DNA of 64,000 nt from contig NZ_JAETWB010000001.1 in the NCBI RefSeq assembly GCF_016773205.1, positions 310,001 through 374,000 of the forward strand. The letters run 5' to 3'. Numbering within the stretch: the stretch's first letter is position 1; each line of letters opens with the position of its first letter. Under the pieces are notes generated by a model. That model had not been told where the DNA came from. It ran no database searches and was given only the letters and a program-made list of their open reading frames with translations. The translations under genes were made by a program, and so were the position numbers. This DNA comes from Belnapia arida. Its GTDB lineage: Bacteria; Pseudomonadota; Alphaproteobacteria; Acetobacterales; Acetobacteraceae. Positions 53,498 through 61,773 of the stretch are shown piece after piece.

Positions 53498-54634
53498 TCA
53501 AGCTGGCACGGCCACCGCCCCCTGCATCAGCCGCCGCTGCGTGCGGAACACCACGGCGCTCTCCACATGCCACCCCTCCGGCCGCCGCTCCACCTCGGCG
53601 CCCACCGTCAGCATCCCCGACGGATGCGCCACGCGAATCTCCTCCGGCCGCTCGCCGCGCCCCGCCAGCCCATGCGGGATGCTCCCTTCCACCCGGCAGG
53701 CGACGGCCAGCCCCATCGCCCCCGTCATCGGCACCGCCCGGTGCGGCCGCTCCATCGACAGCATCCGCACCGTCACCTCATGCGAGAGGGGATCGAGCAC
53801 CGCCCCATCCAGCGTCCGCGCCGCCAGCGGTCCCGCCACCAGCGCGATCCGCGGCGCCGCCAACCCCACCCCCTCGGGCGCATCGGCCAGCCCCATCGCC
53901 ACCCCCGCCACCCGCCGGATGCGGTCGAGCAACGCCATCAGCTCGCCCCGCGCCTCGATCTCCTCCGGACTCTCCCCACCCGTCAGCCCGACATCCCGCG
54001 CGTCGATGAAGGCGGCCGGATTGCCCGCATCGATCAGCGTTGCCCGGATCGAGCCGAACCCCGCCACCTCCAGCACATCGGCGACGCGCCCCGTGGGCAG
54101 AAGCCCCGAAGTCTGCGTCCCCCCCGGCGCCAGGAAGTCGAGCCTGATCCGCGCCCCCGTCCCGGCCACGCCGGCGATGGCGAAATCCCCCCGCACCTCC
54201 GCCCTGCCATCCCGCACCGGAAACCGCGCATGGATGATCTTCCGCGTATTGACCTGATGGATGCGCACCAGCGCCTCGCCATCGACGGCCCGCACCAGCC
54301 CCTCATCGACCGCAAACGGCCCGACAGCCGCCGAAAGGTTCCCGCAATTCCCCTTCCAGTCGATGATGGGCCGGTCCACCGCGACCTGCGCGAAGGTGTA
54401 GTCCACATCCGCCTGCGGGTGCGTCGGCGGTCCGATGACGACGGCCTTGGAGAGCGACGAAATCCCGCCCCCCATCCCGTCGAGCTGCCGCCCATAGGGA
54501 TCCGGGCTCCCCAGCACCGCGAGCAGGATCGGATCGATCGCCGCCCGGTCGCCCGGCAGGTCCCGCGCCTGGAAGAACACGCCCTTCGACGACCCGCCCC
54601 GGATGAAGGCCGCCGGTATGAATCGCTGGCTCAC
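53498..54634 (-). CDS. PrpF-like (2-methylaconitate isomerase family) protein
   Basis: A 378-residue protein of the PrpF/DUF453 group with the diaminopimelate-epimerase-like fold. Typical stretches are IRGGSSKGVFF near the start, LDGMGGGISSLSKAVVI, the Cys-containing GNCGNLSAAVGPFAV and APGGTQTSGLLPTG. Relatives isomerise double bonds in small tricarboxylates. The GTG start overlaps the preceding stop as GTGA, coupling it to a molybdopterin dehydrogenase subunit. No other methylcitrate-cycle gene is near, so the substrate is probably different from that of PrpF. Confidence 0.85.
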   Translation of the reverse strand: MSQRFIPAAFIRGGSSKGVFFQARDLPGDRAAIDPILLAVLGSPDPYGRQLDGMGGGISSLSKAVVIGPPTHPQADVDYTFAQVAVDRPIIDWKGNCGNLSAAVGPFAVDEGLVRAVDGEALVRIHQVNTRKIIHARFPVRDGRAEVRGDFAIAGVAGTGARIRLDFLAPGGTQTSGLLPTGRVADVLEVAGFGSIRATLIDAGNPAAFIDARDVGLTGGESPEEIEARGELMALLDRIRRVAGVAMGLADAPEGVGLAAPRIALVAGPLAARTLDGAVLDPLSHEVTVRMLSMERPHRAVPMTGAMGLAVACRVEGSIPHGLAGRGERPEEIRVAHPSGMLTVGAEVERRPEGWHVESAVVFRTQRRLMQGAVAVPA

Positions 54635-56949
54635 GCCGCCACCCCCTGCTGCTGCAACACCCGCCACACCTTCTCCGCCGTCACCGGCATGTCGATATGC
54701 GCAACACCGAGCGCATCGCAGACCGCAGAGACGATCGCCGGTGGCGCCCCGCAGGATCCACCTTCGCCCGCCCCCTTCACCCCGAGGTCGTTGTTCGGGC
54801 AAGGCACCACGTGGAAGCCAAGCTCGAATTCCGGCGCATCGGTGGCCCTCGGCATGCAGTAGTCCTGGAAGCTTGCACTGAGGAACTGCCCGCTCTCCCG
54901 GTCGTAGACCGCATGCTCCAGCAGCGCCTGGCCGATGCCGCTCATGATCCCGCCGTGCGACTGACCATGCACCAGCATCGGGTTGATGACGTTGCCCACA
55001 TCGTCGACGGCCGCATAGCGCGCGAGCGAGACCTGCCCCGTCTCCGGGTCGATCTCCACCTCCGCCACATGGCAGCCATTGGGGAAGTTGCACTCCGTGC
55101 TGCGCGTGTAGAGCAGCGCTTCGTCGAGCCCCGCCGCCTCGCCCTCCGGCGGCTGCTGCGCCAGCCGATAGACGCGGTCCCATCCGACGTTCAGATCGGT
55201 CCCGGCGACACGGAAGACGCCCCGCTCGAACTCCACGTCATCGACCGCCGCCTCCAGCAGATGCGCCGCAAGCCTCCGCCCCTTGGCGATCACCAGCTCC
55301 GAGGCGCGGGCGATGGCGACGCCGCCCATCTGCGAGCTGCGCGACCCGCCCGTGCCGTTCCCCGCCTCGACGACATCGGTGTCGCCCTGCACCAGCCGCA
55401 CCTTGTCGAACCCGATGCCGAGCTTCTCGTGCAGCACCTGCGCATAGGCCGTCTCATGCCCCTGCCCATGGCTGAAGGTGCCCACGGTGACCGAGACCGT
55501 CCCATCCGCCTCGAACCGAACCCGCGCCCACTCGCTTGGCTGCCCGCCCGAAGCCTCGATGAAATACCCGAGTCCGATGCCACGCAGCTGCCCACGCGCG
55601 CCCGCCTCGGCCCTGCGCGCCGCGAACCCGTCCCAATCCGCCAGCGCCATCGCCCGCGCCTGCGTCTCGGCGAAGAGCCCGCTGTCGATCGCATTCCCGA
55701 CCACGTTCACATAGGGGATCTGCTCCGGCCGGATGTAGTTCCGCCGCCGGATCTCCTCCCGCCCGATCCCGAGCTCCGCCGCCCCGAGGTCGAGCAGCCG
55801 CTCCAGCACATAGGCCTGCTCCGGCCGACCCGCCCCGCGATAGGCATCCGTCGGCGAGGTGTTGGTGAAGACGCAGCTCACCTGCGCGTTCAGCGCCTGG
55901 ATGTCATAGACCGTGCCCATGATCCGCCCGCCCGCGACGGTCGGCACCCGCGGCCCGAAATCCTGCAGGTAAGCCCCCATGGCGGCGAAGGTGCGGATGG
56001 CGACGCCGGTGATCCGCCCTTCCTGATCGAGGCCCATCCGCGCCCGCGTCACATGGTCCCGCCCATGCGGATCGCAGAGGAAGGTCTCGCTCCGGTCGCT
56101 CACCCATTTCACCGGCCGCCCGACCCGCCTCGCGGCCCACAGCACCATCCCGCTCTCGGGGTGGATCTTCCCCCGCAGCCCGAACCCCCCGCCCACATCC
56201 GGTGAGACCACCCGCACCTGCTCCTTCGGCACCTTGAGGATGAGCCGCGCCAGCCCGTCCTGCACCCGCATCACGCCCTGGGTCGGCGAGTGCAGGGTGT
56301 ACCGCCCCGTCGCCGCCTCGTACTCGCCGATGGCGACCCGAGGCTCCATGGGGTTGCCGACCAGGCGATTGTTCACCAGCTCGATCGAGACCACCCGCGC
56401 TGCCCGCGCCAGCCCCGCCTCGGCCTCCGCCTCGCGCCCGCTGTCCCAGAGCACGCAGAGATTGCTGCCATTCTCCTCCCAGAGCAGCGGCGCGTCCGGC
56501 GCGAGCGCCGCCCCGGTCTCGGTGACGCTCGGCAGGCTTTCGTATTCCACTTCGATCAGCTCGGCCGCGTCCTGCGCCTGCTTCCGCGTCTCCGCGACGA
56601 TGAGCGCCACCGGGTCGCCGACGAAGCGCACCTTCCGCGTCTGCAGGATCTCCCGCGGCGTCGGGAAGAGCTTGCTGCCGCCCTTGCCCGGCACCTCCAC
56701 CATCACCGGGAAATGCCCGATGCCATCCTTCGCCGCATCCAGCCCGGTCAGCACCGTGACCACACCGGGGGCGGACAGCGCTTCGACCGTATCGATCGAG
56801 ACGATTCGCGCATGGGCATGCGGCGAGCGCAGGACATAGGCATGCGCCTGCCCCGGCCGGTCGATATCGGCCGTATAGGTTCCCCGCCCGGTCAGCAGCC
56901 GCACGTCTTCCTTCCGCCGCACCGGCTGCCCGATCCCGAACTTGTCCAT
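54631..56949 (-). CDS. Xanthine dehydrogenase-family molybdopterin-binding (large) subunit
   Basis: A 772-residue molybdenum hydroxylase subunit. The N-terminal ald_Xan_dh_C-type domain starts GQPVRRKEDVRLLTGRGTY. Cofactor segments include GGGFGLRGKIHPE and DAYRGAGRPEQAYVLER, and the catalytic Glu is in GAGEGGSCGAPPAI. The AYRGAGRPE active-site loop is of the aldehyde/aromatic hydroxylase type, not the CO dehydrogenase type (AYRCSFR). aaggagg precedes the ATG. The expected iron-sulfur and FAD subunits are not in the window, so partners must be encoded elsewhere or be absent. Confidence 0.9.
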   Translation of the reverse strand: MDKFGIGQPVRRKEDVRLLTGRGTYTADIDRPGQAHAYVLRSPHAHARIVSIDTVEALSAPGVVTVLTGLDAAKDGIGHFPVMVEVPGKGGSKLFPTPREILQTRKVRFVGDPVALIVAETRKQAQDAAELIEVEYESLPSVTETGAALAPDAPLLWEENGSNLCVLWDSGREAEAEAGLARAARVVSIELVNNRLVGNPMEPRVAIGEYEAATGRYTLHSPTQGVMRVQDGLARLILKVPKEQVRVVSPDVGGGFGLRGKIHPESGMVLWAARRVGRPVKWVSDRSETFLCDPHGRDHVTRARMGLDQEGRITGVAIRTFAAMGAYLQDFGPRVPTVAGGRIMGTVYDIQALNAQVSCVFTNTSPTDAYRGAGRPEQAYVLERLLDLGAAELGIGREEIRRRNYIRPEQIPYVNVVGNAIDSGLFAETQARAMALADWDGFAARRAEAGARGQLRGIGLGYFIEASGGQPSEWARVRFEADGTVSVTVGTFSHGQGHETAYAQVLHEKLGIGFDKVRLVQGDTDVVEAGNGTGGSRSSQMGGVAIARASELVIAKGRRLAAHLLEAAVDDVEFERGVFRVAGTDLNVGWDRVYRLAQQPPEGEAAGLDEALLYTRSTECNFPNGCHVAEVEIDPETGQVSLARYAAVDDVGNVINPMLVHGQSHGGIMSGIGQALLEHAVYDRESGQFLSASFQDYCMPRATDAPEFELGFHVVPCPNNDLGVKGAGEGGSCGAPPAIVSAVCDALGVAHIDMPVTAEKVWRVLQQQGVAA

Positions 56950-57062
56950 GGACACGCGCCCTCCTTGGCCCGCCAGCAAAGCCCCGCCACCCCCGCCCTG
57001 TCGAGAGGGGGGTAGCGCCCGCGCCCGATCCGGGGCACCAATCGAGGCAAGGGAGAACGTCC

Positions 57063-58202
57063 ATGCCCAGCCTCCAATTCCCGCTTCGGGACACGCCTGC
57101 CGAGGCGCCCGCCCTCCGTGCCGAACTTCGCGCCTTCCTCGCCGAAGCCGGCCGCGACTGGCCGCCGATGGTCCCCGCCTATTCCTGGATGGGCTTCGAC
57201 GGCGACTTCTCTCGCGAGGTCGGCAAGCGCGGCTGGATCGGCATGACCTGGCCGAAGGCCTATGGCGGCGGCGAGCGCACCGCCCTCGAACGCTACGTGG
57301 TGCTTGAAGAGATGCTCGCCGTCGGCGCCCCCGTCGGCGCCCACTGGATCGGCGACCGGCAATCCGGCCCCCTCATCCTCCGCCTCGGCACGGAGGAGCA
57401 GCGGCGGGAGTTCCTCCCCCGCATCATCCGCGGCGAGATGGCCTTCGCCATCGGCCTCTCCGAGCCCGACAGCGGCTCCGACCTCGCCAGCCTCCGCACC
57501 AAGGCCGAGAAGGTCCCCGGCGGCTGGAAGGTCAACGGCCGCAAGGTCTGGACCAGCAGCGCCCATCGCTGCGACTTCATGATCGCCCTGCTGCGCACCG
57601 CCCCGGCACCGGACCCGAAGGCGAAGCACCAGGGCCTCAGCCAGTTCCTGGTCGACCTGCGCAGCTCCGGCCTCTCCATCCGCCCGATCCTCGACCTCGT
57701 GGGCCAGGATGGCTTCAACGAGATCACCTTCGACGACGTCTTCGTCCCTGATTCGATGCTGGTCGGCCAGGAGGGCAATGGCTGGGAGCAGGCGACGGCC
57801 GAGCTCGCCTTCGAGCGCGCCGGGCCGGAGCGCTACCTCTCCTCGCTGCCGCTGTTGACCGAGGCGCTGGACGACCTCCGCGCCGAGCCCGCCGCCTCCG
57901 AGGCCGTCGGCCGCCTGCTGGCCCGCGCCGCCACCCTCCGCCAGATGTCCCTCTCCGTCGCCGGCATGCTGCAGGAGGGCCACACCCCCGCCCGTGAGGC
58001 GGCGCTGGTAAAGGATGCCGGCAACGACTTCGAGCAGGCGTTGCCGGAGACCATCCGCCGCCTGGTCGATACTGGCCGCACGCCGCCGCAGGTGCTGGAG
58101 ATGCTCGGCCTGATGACCATGGTCGCCCGCAGCTACAGCCTGCGCGGCGGCACCCGCGAAATCCTGCGCGGCATCATCGCCCGCCAGCTGGGGCTCCGTT
58201 GA
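57063..58202 (+). CDS. Acyl-CoA dehydrogenase (catalytic partner)
   Basis: A 379-residue acyl-CoA dehydrogenase. The FAD-binding segment is FAIGLSEPDSGSDLAS, followed by WKVNGRKVWTSSAHRCDF. The C-terminal catalytic Glu is in RGGTREILRGIIARQ. ggga precedes the ATG. The next gene, one base after its stop, is a shorter acyl-CoA dehydrogenase without that Glu, and a crotonase gene overlaps the latter. The pair may form a heteromeric alpha2beta2 enzyme like those acting on sterol side chains. Confidence 0.9.
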   Translation: MPSLQFPLRDTPAEAPALRAELRAFLAEAGRDWPPMVPAYSWMGFDGDFSREVGKRGWIGMTWPKAYGGGERTALERYVVLEEMLAVGAPVGAHWIGDRQSGPLILRLGTEEQRREFLPRIIRGEMAFAIGLSEPDSGSDLASLRTKAEKVPGGWKVNGRKVWTSSAHRCDFMIALLRTAPAPDPKAKHQGLSQFLVDLRSSGLSIRPILDLVGQDGFNEITFDDVFVPDSMLVGQEGNGWEQATAELAFERAGPERYLSSLPLLTEALDDLRAEPAASEAVGRLLARAATLRQMSLSVAGMLQEGHTPAREAALVKDAGNDFEQALPETIRRLVDTGRTPPQVLEMLGLMTMVARSYSLRGGTREILRGIIARQLGLR

Positions 58203-58203
58203 G

Positions 58204-59208
58204 ATGAGCGACATCCGCGACATGCTGGTCGAGCAGGTGAGCCGCCTGCTCGCCGACCGCTCCGACCCCGCCACCCTGCGCGCCGGCGAGGCCGGCACCT
58301 GGCCCGAGGAGCTCTGGTCCGAAGCCGAAGCCCTCGGCCTCCCGCTGGCCCTCGTCCCCGAGGAGCAGGGCGGCACCGGTCTCGGCTGGGGCGATGCGGC
58401 CGCGCTGTGGCAGGCGATGGGCCGCCACGCCGCCCCCATCCCCCTCGGCGAGAGCATGACGGCCGCCGCCCTCCTCGCCGCAGCGGGCATCACCCCGCCC
58501 ACGGGCTTCATCGCCCTGGGCCTCCCCGGCGAGGCCGTCGCCTGGGGCCGCCGCGCCGCCCACCTCGCCCTTGCCCCCGGCGGCGAGGCCGCTCTCCACG
58601 CCCCCACGGACTGGCAGCAGGGCAGGGGCCCCATCGCCCGCGAACCAGCCGACCAGCCGGTCCTCGGCACGCCCTTGGCTGAAGGCCGCCTCCCTGCCGC
58701 CTACGGCCCTGACGCCGCCCTCCTCGCCGGCGCCCTGCTGAACGCCGCCCGCATCGCCGGCGCGCTGGAGGCCGTGCTCGACATGACCGTCGACTACGCC
58801 AACACCCGCAAGCAGTTCGGCCGCCCCATCGGCGGCTTCCAGGCCGTGCAACAGCTCCTCGCCCGCTGCGCCGGCGAGGTCGCCGCCGCCGGCGTCGCCG
58901 TCGCCAATGCCGGCCGCGCCGCCGACCGCCGCGGCCTGGCCGGCGCCGAGTTCGAGATCGCCGCCGCGAAGATCGTCTCCGGCGAGGCCGGCGGCACCGG
59001 CGCCGAGATCGTCCACCAGGTCCACGCCGCCATCGGCTTCACCGACGAGCACCCGCTGCATCTCTACACCCGCCGCATCTGGGCCTGGCGCGACGGCGCC
59101 GGGCCGGAGCGGCTCTGGGCCCGCCGCATCGGCGATGCCGCGCTCGCCCGCGGCGGCGCGCATCTCTGGGCCGACCTCACCAGCCGCGACGAGGAACCCG
59201 CCGCATGA
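58204..59208 (+). CDS. Acyl-CoA dehydrogenase-like protein (short, probable partner subunit)
   Basis: A 334-residue protein with the N-terminal helices (WPEELWSEAEALGLPLALVPEEQGG) and C-terminal helical domain (TRKQFGRPIGGFQAVQQLLARCAGEVAAA) of acyl-CoA dehydrogenases. The middle beta domain is reduced and lacks the TEPxxGSD FAD motif, and no clear catalytic Glu is seen near the end (GFTDEHPLHLYTRRIWAW). It is therefore probably a non-catalytic or half-site subunit of the enzyme encoded just upstream (2-nt spacing). The stop overlaps the crotonase start by 4 nt. Confidence 0.85.
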   Translation: MSDIRDMLVEQVSRLLADRSDPATLRAGEAGTWPEELWSEAEALGLPLALVPEEQGGTGLGWGDAAALWQAMGRHAAPIPLGESMTAAALLAAAGITPPTGFIALGLPGEAVAWGRRAAHLALAPGGEAALHAPTDWQQGRGPIAREPADQPVLGTPLAEGRLPAAYGPDAALLAGALLNAARIAGALEAVLDMTVDYANTRKQFGRPIGGFQAVQQLLARCAGEVAAAGVAVANAGRAADRRGLAGAEFEIAAAKIVSGEAGGTGAEIVHQVHAAIGFTDEHPLHLYTRRIWAWRDGAGPERLWARRIGDAALARGGAHLWADLTSRDEEPAA

Positions 59209-60005
59209 CCGACTACGTGAAGTACGAGCAGGATGGCCCGATCGTCACCCTGACCCTCAACGCGCCGGAGAAGCGCAACGCCATCTCCACCTTCGCCGAT
59301 TGCGACGACGTCGTCGCTGCCGTCCACCGCATCAACCGCGACCGCTCGGTGCGCGCCGTCATCCTCACCGGCGCCGGCACCGCCTTCTGCGCCGGCGGCG
59401 ACCTCAAGGCGATGCGCGACCGCCGCGGCATTCTCGAAGGCAGCCACGCCGATGTCCGCGAGAATTACCGCCGCGGCGTCCAGGCCATGGCCAACGCCCT
59501 CTACGACTGCGACGCCCCCACCATCGCCGCGGTGAACGGCCCCGCCATCGGCCTCGGCCTCGACGTCGCCTGCATGTGCGACATCCGCATCGCCTCCGAC
59601 AAGGCGAGCTTCGCCGAGAGCTTCGTCAAGGTCGGCATCGTCCCCGGCGATGGCGGCGCCTGGCTGCTGCCCCGCGTCGTCGGCATGTCCGTCGCCGCCG
59701 AGATGAGCTTCACGGGAGACCTGCTGAGCCCGCAGGAGGCCAAGGAGGTCCGCCTCGTCTCCAGGGTCGTCCCGCATGAGGAGCTGATGGCTGCCGCCGG
59801 GGCACTCGCCGCCCGGATCGCCGCCAACCCGCCCGAGATGGTGCGCATGACCAAGAAGCTGCTGCGCGAGGGCCAGCACACCCGCCTCTCGACGCTGCTG
59901 GAGATGTCCGCCGCCTTCCAGGCCCTGGCGCACACGACCGAGGACCACAAGGAAGCCGTCAACGCCATGCTGGAGAAGCGCAAGCCGAGCTTCACCGGCC
60001 GCTGA
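59205..60005 (+). CDS. Enoyl-CoA hydratase/isomerase family protein
   Basis: A 266-residue crotonase. The oxyanion segment is FCAGGDLKAM and the second region reads GPAIGLGLDVACMCD...FAESFVKVGIVPGDGG. Asp stands in place of the first catalytic Glu, and the second Glu position is Phe in the FVKVG form, so ordinary hydratase chemistry is doubtful; an isomerase or other crotonase reaction is more likely. It is coupled by an ATGA overlap to two acyl-CoA dehydrogenase genes, indicating a beta-oxidation-like pathway of unknown substrate. A hairpin follows the stop. Confidence 0.87.
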   Translation: MTDYVKYEQDGPIVTLTLNAPEKRNAISTFADCDDVVAAVHRINRDRSVRAVILTGAGTAFCAGGDLKAMRDRRGILEGSHADVRENYRRGVQAMANALYDCDAPTIAAVNGPAIGLGLDVACMCDIRIASDKASFAESFVKVGIVPGDGGAWLLPRVVGMSVAAEMSFTGDLLSPQEAKEVRLVSRVVPHEELMAAAGALAARIAANPPEMVRMTKKLLREGQHTRLSTLLEMSAAFQALAHTTEDHKEAVNAMLEKRKPSFTGR

Positions 60006-60010
60006 ACGGA

Positions 60011-60029
60011 TAGGCGCCTCCGGCGCCTA
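60011..60029. terminator. Hairpin between crotonase and phasin-like genes
   Basis: A perfect 8-bp stem (taggcgcc / ggcgccta) with a 3-nt loop. The right arm contains the stop codon of the convergent phasin-like gene, and the crotonase stop lies 5 nt before the left arm. There is no T-run. It probably serves both genes. Confidence 0.6.
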
Positions 60030-60392
60030 CTCCTCCCGAGCACCCAACGCTCGATCCATCAGGTCGAGCGCCTCCCCCTGTACCCGCTGCATGAGCTGCG
60101 CCAGCTCCTCCGCCGTCTCCAACCCAAGCCTTCGCGCCTGCTCCAGCATGGCGACCATCGCCTCCGCCTGGGCCGAGCCGGCATCCGCTGCGGCCACCCG
60201 CCGCGCCGCCGCGCTCATCTCCTCGAAGGTCCGCCTCGTGACCGCCGCCTGCTGCTCGGCGGCCGTCCGCAGCCAGCCGAGCGCCAGCCGGTTCGCCGCC
60301 GCCATCATCTCGATGCCGTGCCGCTGAAGCGCCAGCAGGTCCGGCGGCTCCGGAACCAGGGGCTGCAATCCTCGCCGCGCCTCTCCCTCCAT
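60027..60392 (-). CDS. Phasin-like protein
   Basis: A 121-residue, almost entirely helical protein with an N-terminal Pro-rich stretch (LVPEPPDLLALQRHGIEMM) and long amphipathic helices rich in Ala, Gln and Glu. The opening DLLALQRHGIEMMAAANRLALGWLR resembles phasins that coat polyhydroxyalkanoate granules. The start is uncertain: the ATG at 60392 lacks a good ribosome site and the frame is open further upstream. No PHA synthase gene is in the window. Acyl-CoA genes lie next door, but on the other strand. Confidence 0.65.
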   Translation of the reverse strand: MEGEARRGLQPLVPEPPDLLALQRHGIEMMAAANRLALGWLRTAAEQQAAVTRRTFEEMSAAARRVAAADAGSAQAEAMVAMLEQARRLGLETAEELAQLMQRVQGEALDLMDRALGAREE

Positions 60393-60524
60393 GGCCGCCA
60401 CCGTCTTTCCGCGTCCGCACCGGCGCCAGCTTGCCGGAAACCGGTCCCCCCGCGCCAGACCGAACTGAACGGGAGGGCGCCCAGCCGCGTTGTCCCGGAC
60501 ATCACCCGAGCGAGGCGCGCCATT

Positions 60525-60926
60525 ATGGACTACCTCTCCGAGATGCTCCGCAACCAGCCGCACCAGCCCTCGGCCCTTGCAGTGATCGAGCGATGCATCG
60601 CCGCCTGCCGGGACTGCGCGCAGACCTGCACCAGCTGCGCCGATGCCTGCATGGCGGAGCAGGACCCGGGGATGCTGCTTTACTGCATCCGCCTCGACCT
60701 CGACTGCGCCGATATCTGCGCCGCCACGGGCCGCATCGTCTCCCGCTTGACGAAGCCGAACCGCGCCCTGACCGAGGCGGCTCTCGAGGCTTGCATCGTC
60801 GCCTGCGGCGCCTGCGCCGACGAGTGCCGCGAGCATGCGGAGATGCACGCCCATTGCCGGATCTGTGCCAAGGCCTGCGATGCCTGCGCCGAGGCCTGCC
60901 AATCCCTCCTCGGTGCCATGCAGTAA
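60525..60926 (+). CDS. Cys-rich four-helix-bundle copper-binding protein
   Basis: A 133-residue protein with 18 Cys spaced mostly as CxxxC and CxxC along helices (CIAACRDCAQTCTSCADAC, then CRICAKACDACAEAC), plus several His. This matches the DUF326/Csp-like four-helix bundle family that stores many Cu(I) ions inside the bundle. There is no Tat or Sec signal, so it would be a cytosolic store. The ATG at 60525 gives the family-like start MDYLSEML, though no strong ribosome site precedes it. A DUF6496 gene follows after 13 nt with its own strong aaggag. Confidence 0.85.
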   Translation: MDYLSEMLRNQPHQPSALAVIERCIAACRDCAQTCTSCADACMAEQDPGMLLYCIRLDLDCADICAATGRIVSRLTKPNRALTEAALEACIVACGACADECREHAEMHAHCRICAKACDACAEACQSLLGAMQ

Positions 60927-60939
60927 GGAGACGACCACC

Positions 60940-61257
60940 ATGGCGAAGCAGTCCAAGGCCCAGCGCGAGACCGTCGAGCGCGTCATGCGCGAGTTCAAGG
61001 AGGGCGATCTGGAGACGAGCCGCGGCGCGCCTGTGCGCACGCAGCGCCAGGCCGTCGCCATCGCCCTGCACGAAGCCGGTGCCTCCCGCGACGAGACCCC
61101 GGCCGACAACCGCAGCAACCTCCGCCGCACCAAGACCCGCGAGCAGGACAGCGGCCAAACCAAGGCGGCGCTGCTGGCCGAGGCACGGCGCCGCGGCATT
61201 CCCGGACGGTCGACCATGGACAAGGCCGCACTGGTGCGCGCCCTCAACGCACACTAG
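60940..61257 (+). CDS. DUF6496 domain-containing protein
   Basis: A 105-residue basic protein. Residues 1-60 read AKQSKAQRETVERVMREFKEG...RQAVAIALHEAGAS, the DUF6496 pattern. The last ~35 residues (TKAALLAEARRRGIPGRSTMDKAALVRALNAH) look like a SAP/HeH-type helix-extended-loop-helix that may bind nucleic acid. The function of the family is unknown; it is small, charged and often near stress genes. gtaaggag lies before the ATG, 13 nt after the copper-protein gene. Confidence 0.78.
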   Translation: MAKQSKAQRETVERVMREFKEGDLETSRGAPVRTQRQAVAIALHEAGASRDETPADNRSNLRRTKTREQDSGQTKAALLAEARRRGIPGRSTMDKAALVRALNAH

Positions 61258-61289
61258 CCTCCCCCGATCCGCAGCGAGGAGCCGAGACG

Positions 61290-61751
61290 ATGCCCGACGC
61301 CAAGATCGCCCCCAACCTGCCGCAATGGATGCTCGACCACATCCAGCGCTACCTTTCGAGCGGCGGCACGGACGGGCACATGTACGAGGTCACGCCCCCC
61401 GGCTACCCCGAGATGGTGGTGCCCGCGCTGTTGCTGACGACGACCGGCCGCAAGTCGGGCGAGCGCTTCATATTCCCGCTCTTCTACGGTGAGACCGGCG
61501 ACGGCTATGTCATCGTCGCCTCCAAAGGCGGCGCGCCGGAGCATCCCGGTTGGTACAAGAACCTCGTCGCCAACCCGGAGGTCGAGGTCCAGGTCGGCAC
61601 GCGCAAGCTCAAGGCCCGCGCCCGTACCGTCAGCGGCGAGGAACGCGCCCGGCTGTGGACGCAGGCTCTCGAATTCTGGCCGCCTTATGCCGATTACGAG
61701 AAGAAGACCGACCGCGAGATCCCTGTGGTCGTCCTCGACCCCATCGTCTGA
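61290..61751 (+). CDS. Deazaflavin-dependent (F420/DUF385-type) nitroreductase family protein
   Basis: A 153-residue split-beta-barrel protein of the Ddn/DUF385 family. Typical stretches are LLLTTTGRKSGERFIFPLFYG, YVIVASKGGAPEHPGWYKNLVANPEVEVQVG and the C-terminal DREIPVVVLDPIV. Actinobacterial members use F420; whether this organism makes F420 is unknown, so the cofactor could be another flavin. It would act as a small oxidoreductase. gcgagga lies before the ATG. It converges on asd, with a shared hairpin between the stops. Confidence 0.85.
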   Translation: MPDAKIAPNLPQWMLDHIQRYLSSGGTDGHMYEVTPPGYPEMVVPALLLTTTGRKSGERFIFPLFYGETGDGYVIVASKGGAPEHPGWYKNLVANPEVEVQVGTRKLKARARTVSGEERARLWTQALEFWPPYADYEKKTDREIPVVVLDPIV

Positions 61752-61752
61752 C

Positions 61753-61773
61753 GGGAGGCGCTCAGCGCCTCCC
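61753..61773. terminator. Hairpin between the deazaflavin reductase and asd genes
   Basis: A perfect 9-bp stem (gggaggcgc / gcgcctccc) with a 3-nt loop. The loop TCA is exactly the stop codon of asd on the other strand, and the plus-strand gene stops 1 nt before the left arm. There is no T-run. Confidence 0.6.
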
